Positions 53,307-62,004 of a DNA stretch of 64,000 nt are shown here, in pieces; within the stretch, counting starts at the first letter, position 1, and every line of letters begins with the position of its first letter. The DNA is taken from assembly GCF_900103695.1 (NCBI RefSeq), contig NZ_FNHF01000004.1, forward strand, positions 1-64,000. The letters run 5' to 3'. Source of the stretch: Sediminibacillus halophilus (GTDB lineage: Bacteria; Bacillota; Bacilli; Bacillales; Amphibacillaceae). The notes beneath the pieces are model-generated. The model was not told where the DNA came from. It searched no databases and saw nothing but the letters and a program-made list of their open reading frames with translations. The translations under genes were made by a program, and so were the position numbers.

Positions 53307-54764
53307 TTAGTATGGAAACTGTCGCTGTCCATAATTGATCGAAATCCATTTTAGAGTTGTAAATTCCTCAAGACTCCATTCTCCGTTCAGCCGACCTAGA
53401 CCGGATTGTTTTTCACCGCCGAATGCGACAATTGGTTCGTCATTGATCGTGATGTCGTTCACGTGAATCATGCCGGTATGAACCTGTTTTGCCAACTGGA
53501 CACCTCGTTCTCCATCCCTGGTGTGCACTGCACCACTTAGACCAAAGTTAGTATCATTCGCAATCCGAATTACTTCTTCGTCCGTTTTAAACGTCATCAC
53601 ACTGACAACCGGGCCAAACATCTCCTCGCGGGCAATGTCCATATCTGAAGTGACACCTGTCAATATGGTTGGTTCTACTATGTTACCTGAAATATTTCCT
53701 TTTAGCAGCGGTTCGGCACCTTGTTCTATGCCTTTCTCGATGAGTGACTTGAGGGTTTGGGCTGCTCTTTCGTTCACGACAGGTCCTATAACGGTATCAG
53801 GATCTCGTGGATCGCCGGTTTTAAGGGAAGCGATTTTATCTCTGTATTTGCGAATAAATTCGTCATAAACAGATTGATGGACAATGATACGGTTTGCAGA
53901 CATGCAGATCTGACCCTGATGGGTAAATCGACTGAACGCCGCTGCGTTCACCGCATAGTCGATATCGGCATCATCCAAAATGATAAATGCGCTATTTCCG
54001 CCTAATTCGAGCAGTGGTTTTTTAAAATGTTTTGCTGCCAATTGTGCGATATGTCTACCTACACCAGTGGAACCTGTAAAGGAGATAATCCTTGGAATAG
54101 GGTGTTCTACAAACGAATCGCCAATTTCACTAATGTCTGTGACCACTACATTGAATAGACCTTTGGGAATTCCAGCTTCTTCGAATATCTTCGCAATCAA
54201 TGTACCACCGACGATTGGTGTTTCTTCGTGCGCTTTTAGAACAACGCCATTACCAGCGCCGATTGCTGGTGCAATTGATTTAATGGATAAGAAAAAAGGA
54301 AAGTTGAATGGGCTGATAACTCCAACTACACCTGCCGGCATTCGGTATAGGCGGTTCTCCTTCCCGTTTTCAACGGACGGCAGAATTTTGCCTTCCTTTT
54401 TTAGTGGAAAAGTTGCTGCTTCCTTGATCATGTTTTTCACAAGGCCTATTTCAAATGCTGCTTTTAATCGTGTACCACCAAGCTCATCGATAATGAGATT
54501 CGTGATTTCCTCTTCATGGGCATCAATATATGTTACAGCATTCTCGAGGATGTCCCGTTGTTTATATGGATTAATTTGATTCCATTCGTCCATAGCTGCC
54601 TGTGCTGCTGAATAGGCAGCATCCACATCCTCTGTCGAAGCCATTTTGAACTCTGTTATTACTTCGCCGTTGTATGGATTTATATCTTTCAATGTGCGGC
54701 TGCTTTTTCCATCAATCCATGTGCCGGCAATGTATTGTTTGTTGAGCGAGTTGATGTCTAACAT
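53307..54764 (-). CDS. yfmT: Aromatic aldehyde dehydrogenase (YfmT/vanillin dehydrogenase-like)
   Basis: A 485-aa NAD(P)+-dependent ALDH. FNFPFFLSIKSIAPAIGAGN binds cofactor; the catalytic Glu is in LELGGNSAFIILDDAD and the Cys in FTHQGQICMSANRI. B. subtilis YfmT oxidises benzaldehyde-type substrates such as vanillin and sits next to yfmS. That pairing is repeated here, with yfmS 15 bases downstream in the same operon, supporting the assignment. Confidence 0.85.
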   Translation of the reverse strand: MLDINSLNKQYIAGTWIDGKSSRTLKDINPYNGEVITEFKMASTEDVDAAYSAAQAAMDEWNQINPYKQRDILENAVTYIDAHEEEITNLIIDELGGTRLKAAFEIGLVKNMIKEAATFPLKKEGKILPSVENGKENRLYRMPAGVVGVISPFNFPFFLSIKSIAPAIGAGNGVVLKAHEETPIVGGTLIAKIFEEAGIPKGLFNVVVTDISEIGDSFVEHPIPRIISFTGSTGVGRHIAQLAAKHFKKPLLELGGNSAFIILDDADIDYAVNAAAFSRFTHQGQICMSANRIIVHQSVYDEFIRKYRDKIASLKTGDPRDPDTVIGPVVNERAAQTLKSLIEKGIEQGAEPLLKGNISGNIVEPTILTGVTSDMDIAREEMFGPVVSVMTFKTDEEVIRIANDTNFGLSGAVHTRDGERGVQLAKQVHTGMIHVNDITINDEPIVAFGGEKQSGLGRLNGEWSLEEFTTLKWISINYGQRQFPY

Positions 54765-54965
54765 GATATTCCCCCTGGTATGTAAAATGTAAATACCTTT
54801 CTAATATCGGTATGAATAGTCAATAAGTAAAGGGGTGTTTGTGAGGTAGCTTCGATCCTTTAGGAAAACCTATTCTGGTGAATCCACGGAACCTGATTGT
54901 ATGGGCATTCATGAAAGCGAACGATGAAAAGACAACCTAACGATAGATCGTAAAAAGTGCAGAAA

Positions 54966-54990
54966 AAATCCCCACATTTGTGTGGGGGAG
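54966..54990 (-). terminator. Terminator after cwlJ
   Basis: CCCCACA and TGTGGGG pair over 7 bp with a 4-nt loop, followed on the minus strand by ATTTTTT. Confidence 0.85.
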
Positions 54991-54998
54991 GGGGGTTC

Positions 54999-55439
54999 CT
55001 ACCAGCGATAAACGCTTTCGCACGTATTGGCCTGGGGTTCATAATAACAATGTTGTTTAAATTGTCCCGTGAATGGCTGGCCGTACCACTCAGGAGGACA
55101 TTCGCCATAAGGGTTGAAATACCAGAGGGCAAATTTGGAAGGGTGCTGTCTCCAAAAGTCCAACACTTGTCTGGCCAACCTTTTTTCTACACCTCTGGCT
55201 CTGTTATAAAAAACATTTCCCTTTTGCACAGCTTCGAACGAGTAGTTGCCACCTTGCACTTGAAAGATGACATCCCGTATCGATCGCAAATCTTCAAAAT
55301 CCAGACAATTTGCTTTCAGCCGATTCACAATGACATTGCCCACCATCAGCATTCCTTGTTTTCCTTCCCCTTCAGCTTCAGCCCTCATCATCCTTGCGAC
55401 AAGGTTGACATCGTTATCCGTATATTTTACTCTTGCCAT
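54999..55439 (-). CDS. cwlJ: Spore cortex-lytic hydrolase CwlJ
   Basis: A 146-aa SleB/CwlJ-family peptidoglycan hydrolase that degrades spore cortex during germination, triggered by Ca-dipicolinate. The catalytic Glu is in LVARMMRAEAEGEGKQGM (VAxxxxAEA pattern), with VGNVIVNRLK and FWRQHPSKFALWYFNPYGECP. There is no signal peptide, as expected for CwlJ, which is coat-located (SleB is exported). The length matches B. subtilis CwlJ. The GerQ partner is not in the window. AGAGGTGA precedes the ATG. Confidence 0.92.
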   Translation of the reverse strand: MARVKYTDNDVNLVARMMRAEAEGEGKQGMLMVGNVIVNRLKANCLDFEDLRSIRDVIFQVQGGNYSFEAVQKGNVFYNRARGVEKRLARQVLDFWRQHPSKFALWYFNPYGECPPEWYGQPFTGQFKQHCYYEPQANTCESVYRW

Positions 55440-55523
55440 TTTTGTATCACCTCTAAGAGCATTCTATGTAAAATGCCCATAAAGTTGCTTTTTACGTGAA
55501 CAATATAGTGAAAGAGGATGAGT

Positions 55524-55598
55524 ATGGCTGACTGGGCTGCTTATATACAAACAGTCGATGGTCGGATAATAGTTTGGGAAGCAGATAATTTCTCTTGA
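55524..55598 (+). CDS. Possible 24-aa peptide
   Basis: AGAGGATGAG precedes an ATG encoding MADWAAYIQTVDGRIIVWEA and four more residues, ending next to the prpB stop on the other strand. No family, no repeat, no codon evidence beyond the ribosome-binding site. It could be a chance frame. Confidence 0.25.
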   Translation: MADWAAYIQTVDGRIIVWEADNFS

Positions 55599-56519
55599 TT
55601 ACTTATTTTCTTTCCCTATTTCCGGAAGTACGGTTCTTGCTACTTTTTCATCCAATGCTTCATAATCGTAATACTTAATGGTGTCATATAGTTCTTGGCG
55701 TGACTGCATGTCTTCGAGTTTTTCCTTTTGTGTATCGTGATCCATAATCTCAGTAAAAACCCGCTCGTAAGCTTTGGCTGCCACGCGTAGGGACGTAACA
55801 GGATAAATGACCATGCTCATTCCGAATGAAAGGAAATCCGCCCCTGTAAAATAAGGGGTTTTTCCGAATTCGGTCATGTTGGCGAGCAGAGGGGCATTTA
55901 TCGCTGATGATGCCAGTCGAAAGTCTTCTTCACTCGTTAACGCTTCAGGAAAGATGGCATTGGCTCCAGCTTCGACATACATGTTGGCCCGCTCGATGGC
56001 TTTTTCCATTCCTTCCACCGATTTTGCATCTGTCCGGGCTACGATGACAAGTGTAGGAGCGACTTCTCTGATTGTACGGATTTTCTGCATCATTTCATCT
56101 GGATCAATCAGTTTTTTTCCATTCAAGTGCCCGCATTTTTTAGGAAGCAGCTGATCCTCTATTTGTACGGCGGCAACACCGGCTTCGACCATTTCTCTTG
56201 CCGCCCGGGCTACGTTGATGACTCCTCCGTATCCCGTATCGATGTCCACGAGTAGAGGAAGATCTGAAGCACGGATAAGTTCTTGGGCTTTTTCGGCCAT
56301 TTCATTTGAATAAATGAGTCCGAGATCAGGGAGAGCCCGGCTTGCCGTATAGGCGGCACCGGACAGATAAATGGCCTGGAAACCGACATCTCGGGCAATC
56401 TTGGCGGAAATCCCATCGTGAGCGCCAGGGATTTTTAGTAATTCTGGTTGGTTGATCAACTTTTTAAAGGTTTCTGCTCTTTCGGGCTGCGTTGATTTTG
56501 GTTCGACGATCCATGACAT
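55599..56519 (-). CDS. prpB: 2-methylisocitrate lyase
   Basis: Cleaves 2-methylisocitrate to pyruvate and succinate, the last step of the methylcitrate cycle. A 306-aa PEP-mutase/isocitrate-lyase fold with GAHDGISAKIARDVGFQAIYLSG, Mg-binding DIDTGYGG, and the catalytic-loop motif KKCGHLNGK. It is third in the prpC-prpD-prpB transcript, 17 bases after prpD. This equals mmgF/yqiQ of B. subtilis. Confidence 0.95.
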   Translation of the reverse strand: MSWIVEPKSTQPERAETFKKLINQPELLKIPGAHDGISAKIARDVGFQAIYLSGAAYTASRALPDLGLIYSNEMAEKAQELIRASDLPLLVDIDTGYGGVINVARAAREMVEAGVAAVQIEDQLLPKKCGHLNGKKLIDPDEMMQKIRTIREVAPTLVIVARTDAKSVEGMEKAIERANMYVEAGANAIFPEALTSEEDFRLASSAINAPLLANMTEFGKTPYFTGADFLSFGMSMVIYPVTSLRVAAKAYERVFTEIMDHDTQKEKLEDMQSRQELYDTIKYYDYEALDEKVARTVLPEIGKENK

Positions 56520-56536
56520 CTATAATTCCTCCTTCA

Positions 56537-57991
56537 TTAAATGCGGAATAATTCCATGAACTGATTGACGGGTGTATCTGTCAATTCATCATAATTCTCG
56601 CACAATTCAAGAATTCTGTCGGCCTGGCGAAGTGGAAACCGTGTCTTTACATTGTGTTGGAACTTATCCAAAAGCAGCGGTATGCCTTCCTCACGGCGGC
56701 GTCTGTGTCCTATCGGGTATTCTACTGCTATTTGTTCGGTATGGGTCCCATCATTGAAGAACACTTGGACAGCATTGGCGATGGAGCGCTTATCCGGATC
56801 AAGGTAGTCTTTGCTGTATTGTTCATTCTCGGTTATCACCATCTTGTTTCTCAAGTGGTCGATTTCCGGATTGGAGGCTACCTCGTCTTCGTAGTGATCT
56901 GCATTCAATGACCCATAAAGCAAGCCGATAGCTGTAATGTATTGGATACAATGATCTCGGTCTGCCGGATTGTAAAGCGGCCCTTTTTTATCGATAATCC
57001 GAATAGCTGATTCGTGCGTTGTAATGGTTACTCGCTCGATGTCTTCGATCCTTCCACTAACCCGTTCATGGAGTTTGATTGCCGCTTCCGCTGCAGTTTG
57101 CGCATGGAATTCAGCAGGGAAGGATATTTTAAACAAAATGTTTTCTATCACATAGGAGCCAAATGGGCGTGCCAGGCTCAATTCTTTTCCGCCGAAGAGC
57201 ACATCCTGGAATCCCCATCCTGGCGCGGAAAGGGCGGTCTTATAGCCCATTTCCCCGTTCATCGTCATCAAGGCAAGTCTTACCCCGCGGCTTGTCGCAT
57301 CTCCGGCTGCCCACGATTTCCGTGATCCGGTGTTCGGTGCGTGCCGATAAGTCCGAAGGCTGGAATTATCGACCCATGCCTGTGACACCGCATTGATGAC
57401 ATCCTCTTTGCTGCCTCCCAGCATGGCGGTTACTACGGCGGTGGTGGCAACCTTGACGTAAAGCACATGGTCGAGCCCCTCGCGATTAAGACTGTTTTCC
57501 AAAGCCAGTATCCCTTGAATTTCATGGGCTTTAACGATGTTTTCCAAAACTGTGTCCATATGCAGCGGTCGTTTTCCTTCTGAACATCTTTTGCGACTGA
57601 TATAATCGGAAATCGCTAAGATTCCTCCCAGGTTGTCGGAAGGATGTCCCCATTCTGCAGCAAGCCAAGTGTCATTGTAATCGAGCCAGCGAATCATGCA
57701 TCCGATGTTGAAGGCCGCATGGACAGGGTCCAGTTCATGAGGTGTACCTGGAACACGTGAGCCATTTGGTACCACGGTGCCTGGTACGATAGGGCCTAGA
57801 TGCTTGGTGCACTCAGGGTAACGTAAGGCCAAGAATCCACACCCAAGCGTATCCACCAATACATATTGTGCTGTTTTCAACGCTTCTTCGCTGGTGATTT
57901 TGCCATATACGGCATAATCGGCGATACGTTCTAATACTTGGTCAGCGGTTTGTGCCGATTTTACTTTCATTTCTGTCATTGTTAACGCCAC
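56537..57991 (-). CDS. prpD: 2-methylcitrate dehydratase
   Basis: Dehydrates 2-methylcitrate to 2-methyl-cis-aconitate. 484 aa, MmgE/PrpD family: [17 protein letters not shown] near the N-terminus, the active-site stretch [24 protein letters not shown] and [14 protein letters not shown], and [15 protein letters not shown] near the C-terminus. It lies 59 bases after prpC. GGTGGCG precedes the ATG. Confidence 0.95.
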   Translation of the reverse strand: MALTMTEMKVKSAQTADQVLERIADYAVYGKITSEEALKTAQYVLVDTLGCGFLALRYPECTKHLGPIVPGTVVPNGSRVPGTPHELDPVHAAFNIGCMIRWLDYNDTWLAAEWGHPSDNLGGILAISDYISRKRCSEGKRPLHMDTVLENIVKAHEIQGILALENSLNREGLDHVLYVKVATTAVVTAMLGGSKEDVINAVSQAWVDNSSLRTYRHAPNTGSRKSWAAGDATSRGVRLALMTMNGEMGYKTALSAPGWGFQDVLFGGKELSLARPFGSYVIENILFKISFPAEFHAQTAAEAAIKLHERVSGRIEDIERVTITTHESAIRIIDKKGPLYNPADRDHCIQYITAIGLLYGSLNADHYEDEVASNPEIDHLRNKMVITENEQYSKDYLDPDKRSIANAVQVFFNDGTHTEQIAVEYPIGHRRRREEGIPLLLDKFQHNVKTRFPLRQADRILELCENYDELTDTPVNQFMELFRI

Positions 57992-58050
57992 CTTTTCATT
58001 ATGTAATAGTCATAAAAAAGCCAGCCGGGATACCCCGGCAGTTTGTTTTT

Positions 58051-59166
58051 TTAAGGATGAAGTCCGCGCGGTCCAGTATAGAGAACTCTCGGTCTGAACA
58101 ACTTATTGTTGGCATATTGCTCCGATACATGGGCGCACAATCCCAGCGTTCTGGCTGCAAAGAAAATCGGGGTGTATAAGTCGATCGGGATACCCAACAA
58201 GTAATAAACAGGGGCTGCATAATAGTCCAAATTCGGATAAAGCCCTTTTTCTTCCTTCATTAGTTGTTCCCCTGCCTCACACATTTCCATGAGGTCATTC
58301 CGGTTTTTCACTGCTGCAAGCTCGCGTAATGCTTCTTTCATCAGCAAAGCTCTCGGATCCATCTTTTTCATGTAGACACGGTGTCCGAAGCCCATCACCT
58401 TTTCTTTCTTTTTAAGCTTTTCATACAGTAGATGGCGGAATCCATCGGTTGTTTTTCCTTCCAACAGCATGTGCATAACAGCCTCGTTTGCTCCTCCGTG
58501 GAGGTTTCCTTTCAACGAAGCGACTGCTCCGGTAAGCGCTCCGTAAATGTCTGAATTCGTCGAAGCGATTACGCGTGCCGTAAAAGTAGAATTCGGCATT
58601 TCGTGTTCACTGTACACCATCAAAGATTGATCGAAATATGCAGCTTCTGTTGCGGTAGGCTTTTTACCTGTAATCATATGCAAGAAATTCTCACTGTACG
58701 ACAGTTCCTGTCGCGGGGCTATCACTTTCTCGTCATAAAGAATGTGATAGCTGTTCGCCACGATGTTGGGAATTTTCGCCAACAAGCTGAGCGCAATTTG
58801 TTTGATTTGTTCTTCGCTCCGTCCGTTCAAATCCTGTTCATATCCAGCGAGAGCGGAAATCCCTGTCCGCAATGCATCCATCGGGTGTGTCTGTTTAGGC
58901 AGTTTGTGGAAAAGGGCGAAGAAATTATCTGGGAGGTCATATTCCTTTTTTAATTGTTGCTCAAGGGTGGAGCGTTCTTGTTGATCAGGTAGTTCTCCCT
59001 GCAGCAATAGCTGAACCAGATCCAGGTACTGCCTGCTTTTGGCAAGCTCGATAAGATCATATCCACGAAGAACAATTTCTTCCGCTTCGACATCCAAGTA
59101 AGAAAGCTGTGTTTCGGATGCAATCACCCCGTCCAAACCGGGTTTATAACTCGTTTTCTCTCGCAT
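58051..59166 (-). CDS. prpC: 2-methylcitrate synthase / citrate synthase
   Basis: Condenses propionyl-CoA with oxaloacetate. The 371 residues carry the citrate-synthase active site: NLHGGANEAVM with one catalytic His, MGFGHRVYMKKMDPRA with the second, and the catalytic Asp region PNLDYYAAPVYYLLGIP. The operon with prpD and prpB indicates 2-methylcitrate synthase (B. subtilis MmgD) over housekeeping citrate synthase. ATG 59166 has AGGAGGGG upstream; the 33 extra residues of the longer frame run through the cre-like site. Confidence 0.93.
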   Translation of the reverse strand: MREKTSYKPGLDGVIASETQLSYLDVEAEEIVLRGYDLIELAKSRQYLDLVQLLLQGELPDQQERSTLEQQLKKEYDLPDNFFALFHKLPKQTHPMDALRTGISALAGYEQDLNGRSEEQIKQIALSLLAKIPNIVANSYHILYDEKVIAPRQELSYSENFLHMITGKKPTATEAAYFDQSLMVYSEHEMPNSTFTARVIASTNSDIYGALTGAVASLKGNLHGGANEAVMHMLLEGKTTDGFRHLLYEKLKKKEKVMGFGHRVYMKKMDPRALLMKEALRELAAVKNRNDLMEMCEAGEQLMKEEKGLYPNLDYYAAPVYYLLGIPIDLYTPIFFAARTLGLCAHVSEQYANNKLFRPRVLYTGPRGLHP

Positions 59167-59189
59167 AAGACCCCTCCTAGTCGTATTAA

Positions 59190-59203
59190 AGCAAGCGCTT
59201 TCA
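59190..59203 (-). promoter_or_regulatory. cre-like site upstream of prpC
   Basis: On the minus strand TGAAAGCGCTTGCT matches 12 of 14 positions of the cre consensus, about 25 bases before the prpC start. CcpA repression of propionate use would be logical, as for B. subtilis mmg. Confidence 0.6.
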
Positions 59204-59354
59204 ATAAGTGGTAAAACGTTAAAATCCGCATGGCTGCCGACAGTCTCCGAAGCTTGAGAACCCATTCAATATGCAGTTTTACTTCTTAAATATAACAAAT
59301 AGTTGGAAAGTAAACAATTTTTCTTTGAAAATGGGGGCACCCGTTTTGGCCATA

Positions 59355-59460
59355 GCTGACGCACTGTAACGACATACTTTTTGCCCGAAATGTTCAGAAA
59401 GTATGGAGTTTGTTTGTCCGAACTGTGGAGGTGAGCTTGTTAAAAGACGAGGGACTAACA
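59355..59460 (+). pseudogene. DUF1272-like zinc-ribbon remnant
   Basis: One frame reads RHTFCPKCSESMEFVCPNCG followed by GELVKRRG, the second half of a DUF1272 protein with two CxxC pairs. The first half is missing, a stop precedes it, and there is no start codon. It is treated as a fragment. Confidence 0.5.
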
Positions 59461-59650
59461 AGTTGCTCAATCAATATATAATCCCAAAAATCAATAATAG
59501 GAGTACTATAAACAGTAAAAAAATGGACCAATTTTAAATATTGTAAAATAAGGTATAGATTTTTTTTGTTAAACTACTAGAATTATAAATGGAAGAAGAA
59601 TTGGTTTTAGGGAGCTAACTATTAGTTGTGTCAAAAGAGTGCATAGGTAT
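59461..59650. other. Short AT-rich gap
   Basis: No gene or structure recognised between the zinc-ribbon remnant and the next ORF. Confidence 0.4.
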
Positions 59651-59705
59651 ATGGCTGTAATTACTGTTTTGATTTTTTTCTATTTCATGAAACGGTCTAC
59701 ATTCC

Positions 59706-60095
59706 ATGGTTGCTGGTGGTGAAATAATTACTTTTAGTGTACCTGCTCCTGAACCAGGGGAATCATACACCTATCTAGGTAAGCAATCTGGTCTTAGCTG
59801 GGATTACTTAATAACAAACCGTGCTCTGGGGTTATCTTTTGGTGGTTTAACTAAAAATGAACTTTCTTCCATTTTTGGTTTGGGGAGTTCATCTGCTTCC
59901 TATTTGTTATCTGGGTATGAACCTACTAAATATGCTAAGATATATGGGAAAATAGTTGAAGGTAATGCATATATCGCAACTTTTAAGACTAAATATGTTT
60001 GGTTTGAAGATAGTAAGTTTAATACTTACAAAACTACAACTACGCGAAGTAAACGTAAAACTTGTAGTGATTACACACCTTATTGTTGGAGATAA
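59706..60095 (+). CDS. Hypothetical protein, probably secreted but 5' frameshifted
   Basis: A 129-aa frame, MVAGGEIITFSVPAPEPGES at the start and CSDYTPYCWR at the end, with no cytosolic family I recognise. It has no ribosome-binding site. Directly upstream, in another frame from ATG 59651, is a signal-peptide-like stretch (MAVITVLIFFYFMKRSTFHG). A single-base shift between about 59690 and 59705 would join them into a secreted protein of about 147 aa. Two Cys near the C-terminus could form a disulphide. Next is a small membrane-protein gene, so a toxin/immunity pair is conceivable but unproven. Confidence 0.45.
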   Translation: MVAGGEIITFSVPAPEPGESYTYLGKQSGLSWDYLITNRALGLSFGGLTKNELSSIFGLGSSSASYLLSGYEPTKYAKIYGKIVEGNAYIATFKTKYVWFEDSKFNTYKTTTTRSKRKTCSDYTPYCWR

Positions 60096-60114
60096 AGGAA
60101 AGTAGGTTTGTGGT

Positions 60115-60336
60115 ATGAGTGGGACGGAAAATAAGATTCCAGGAATTAATGCAATTGTTGCCTTACTATTAATCATCCCCTTTTATTTTTTCAACATATC
60201 CATCCCTTTGTATTTTGTAGTGTATTTATCTTATTTGGTAGTAATAAACATTATTTTTTACAAAGCAAAGTTTCCAGTAATATTGAGTTATTTAGTTTTA
60301 ATTGTCATTGGGCTCCTTATTTGGAAATTTAACTAA
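60115..60336 (+). CDS. Small two- to three-helix membrane protein
   Basis: 73 aa. After a polar N-terminus (MSGTENKIPG) come hydrophobic stretches at about 12-28, 31-48 and 53-71. GGAAAGTAGG precedes the ATG by about six bases, 19 bases after the preceding ORF. No family recognised. Size and position suit an immunity-type protein for the upstream product; this is inference from context. The stop lies in the terminator stem. Confidence 0.55.
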   Translation: MSGTENKIPGINAIVALLLIIPFYFFNISIPLYFVVYLSYLVVINIIFYKAKFPVILSYLVLIVIGLLIWKFN

Positions 60337-60378
60337 AAAAGATAGGTTGCGTAACTGCAATCTATCTTTTTTTAGTTT
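60331..60378 (+). terminator. Terminator after the small membrane-protein gene
   Basis: AACTAAAAAAGATAG-TTGC pairs with GCAA-CTATCTTTTTTTAG over about 18 bp with a 6-nt loop and T-run. Confidence 0.85.
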
Positions 60379-60391
60379 GTTAACGTAAGAT

Positions 60392-60556
60392 CTATAGTTT
60401 GGCATTCAATTCTACGGTTACTCTATATACCTGGCCTGTTCCATAGCTTGCTCGAAAGCGAGGAAAACGTTAAATCCCGCTCAGCTAAATAGGCTGGTGT
60501 GCGCGCTGCAAAGGTGTTTCTTGGGTTTCTTTTCGAAGGCCGGAATATTTTCTTTC
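60392..60556 (-). pseudogene. Decayed duplicate of the SDR gene 3' end
   Basis: This stretch aligns by eye with 62000-62170, the 3' end of the intact SDR gene, in the same orientation. Shared blocks include GAAAGCGAGGAAAACG-like and CGCGCTGCAAAGGTGTTTC. On the minus strand the peptide RKETQETPLQRAHQPI parallels [16 protein letters not shown] of the SDR. Indels and stops make it non-functional. It and the intact gene flank about 1.45 kb of small ORFs. Confidence 0.8.
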
Positions 60557-60686
60557 CTCACTGATCACGGACATTTTCTGTGTAGCAATTTGAATAAATA
60601 ATCGAATTGTGAAACCTATTTTCTCGAATTTCGTAGAAGGTATTGTAATAAATAGAAAATTCTTAATATAGTGGGGAGGTGAAAGA

Positions 60687-60836
60687 ATGGCAGTAAAACA
60701 TACACCTACTGGCATTGTGCATAGTGGTACTAAAGGTGGTGTAACTGGATGTGGAAGTAGCACTCAAACAAATTCTCATCATTGGGTGAATACAAATTCT
60801 AGAATAACTTGTGATAAAAACGGTTGTAAAAACTAA
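60687..60836 (+). CDS. 49-aa peptide with three Cys
   Basis: GGGGAGGTG lies seven bases before an ATG encoding MAVKHTPTGIVHSGTKGGVT, then a segment with GCGSS, SHHWVNT and ITCDKNGCKN. Three Cys and several His suggest metal binding or a disulphide. There is no signal peptide or membrane helix. I believe similar short conserved proteins occur in Bacilli but do not know a function. It is preceded by the SDR remnant and followed by spacer DNA. Confidence 0.6.
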   Translation: MAVKHTPTGIVHSGTKGGVTGCGSSTQTNSHHWVNTNSRITCDKNGCKN

Positions 60837-61447
60837 TTATGAAAAATGCAGGTAATCGTTAGAGTGATGAATGTTTGACCTGTTTAATCAAATGAATTCT
60901 TCTCATGTTACTACACATATGTGCCAAGTAGTACTTAATAAGAAAGCAGCCTATTATAGGCTAACGGTTAAAGTACGAGAGAAAATATAAAATAAAACCT
61001 TGTTTGGGGATGCAAATCAAACTAGATTTGCATCCCCTTTTTCTGGAAAGTATTTCTACTCTAATTTCAATCCGAGATATGCTTAGCTGGGCTCTACGAT
61101 CCTTCATTTACAACGAATGTGGAAAAGAAAACAGTAAAATCACCAGCAGAAGAATTGGATATACTTACAAATCGTTTAATTTAAAAGATATAATTTACTT
61201 TAGACAGCTTTACTTAAAGGAGTGATGGACTATTTTTTAAAAAGGTAAGTGGAAAATAAATGTATAGAGATTGTGAAAAATTGTTCTTAATCTAGCTGGC
61301 AGATTTGTTGAATAAGAAATCACATAAGGCATTTACTTTTAAATAGATTAGACGTATAAGTGTCTAATAAAAAAGTAATGCAAAAGATTGAGATGAAGCA
61401 CATTAGGTATTATTACAGGACATAAATAAAATTACGGAGGTATAGTT
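60837..61447. other. Spacer with terminator and decayed coding traces
   Basis: The terminator at 61006 is the clear element. After it, about 61090-61185, one frame reads DPSFTTNVEKKTVKSPAEEL and ends soon after. This looks like the C-terminus of a lost gene. The 61004-61225 frame overlaps the terminator and has no support. Confidence 0.45.
61006..61042 (+). terminator. Terminator hairpin
   Basis: GGGGATGCAAATC and GATTTGCATCCCC form a perfect 13-bp stem with a 6-nt loop, then TTTTT. It probably ends the transcript of the 49-aa peptide gene. Confidence 0.88.
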
Positions 61448-61732
61448 ATGTGGTTAATGTTAGGGGGGATTGCTATAGTAACAACTTTTATAAATCTGTA
61501 TATGTATAAAGCAGGAAAGGATTACAAGCTTGCTATGGCGATGGGATTATCATTTACAGCATTAACACTTTGTGCAGAGTACAGTCTTGTATCTCGGTGG
61601 GTAAAAGTGGAAGATTGGGCAGCTTTATTGGATGTAGTACCTGGTATGGAAAGGGCACTATGGGTTTTGACAATTGTTTCTATCTTACTAAATATAGCAC
61701 CTATACTTTTAGAACGAAAAGGCAAAAAGTAA
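61448..61732 (+). CDS. Small membrane protein, three helices
   Basis: 94 aa with hydrophobic helices at about 2-20, 27-46 and 67-86, and a basic tail RKGKK. ACGGAGGTATAGTT provides a good ribosome-binding site. It resembles short Bacillus membrane proteins of unknown function. A very strong hairpin follows at 61827. Confidence 0.65.
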   Translation: MWLMLGGIAIVTTFINLYMYKAGKDYKLAMAMGLSFTALTLCAEYSLVSRWVKVEDWAALLDVVPGMERALWVLTIVSILLNIAPILLERKGKK

Positions 61733-61826
61733 TTATTTAATTGTCACTTCATTTATATAATATGCAATGATTGTGTAGGTCTTTATGTATAACAAACGGG
61801 TGCTTTAGTTGAAGAGGAAAAATTAA

Positions 61827-61876
61827 ATAGCAAACTAAAACGCTCAGAAAATCTTCTGAGCGTTTTAGTTTGCTAT
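61827..61876. terminator. 23-bp perfect hairpin
   Basis: 61827-61849 and 61854-61876 are perfectly complementary over 23 bp around the loop AATC. T-runs are short. It probably terminates transcription rightward, and it lies beyond the SDR gene for leftward transcription. It is longer than usual terminator stems. Confidence 0.7.
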
Positions 61877-62004
61877 TACTGCTAAATGGGGTTTGGAGTG
61901 TATGCGAATTATTGTGTTTTTTCTAAAGTTATCAGCATTTTTTCCTCCCCAAACTAAACCCGTTAATTACTATAGGAGTGCTTTCTAATGAAAGTTTTAA
62001 CTAC

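Noticed and set aside
61004-61225. A 73-aa frame after the 49-aa peptide gene
   Set aside because: Its start lies inside a perfect terminator hairpin and the product has no recognisable features.
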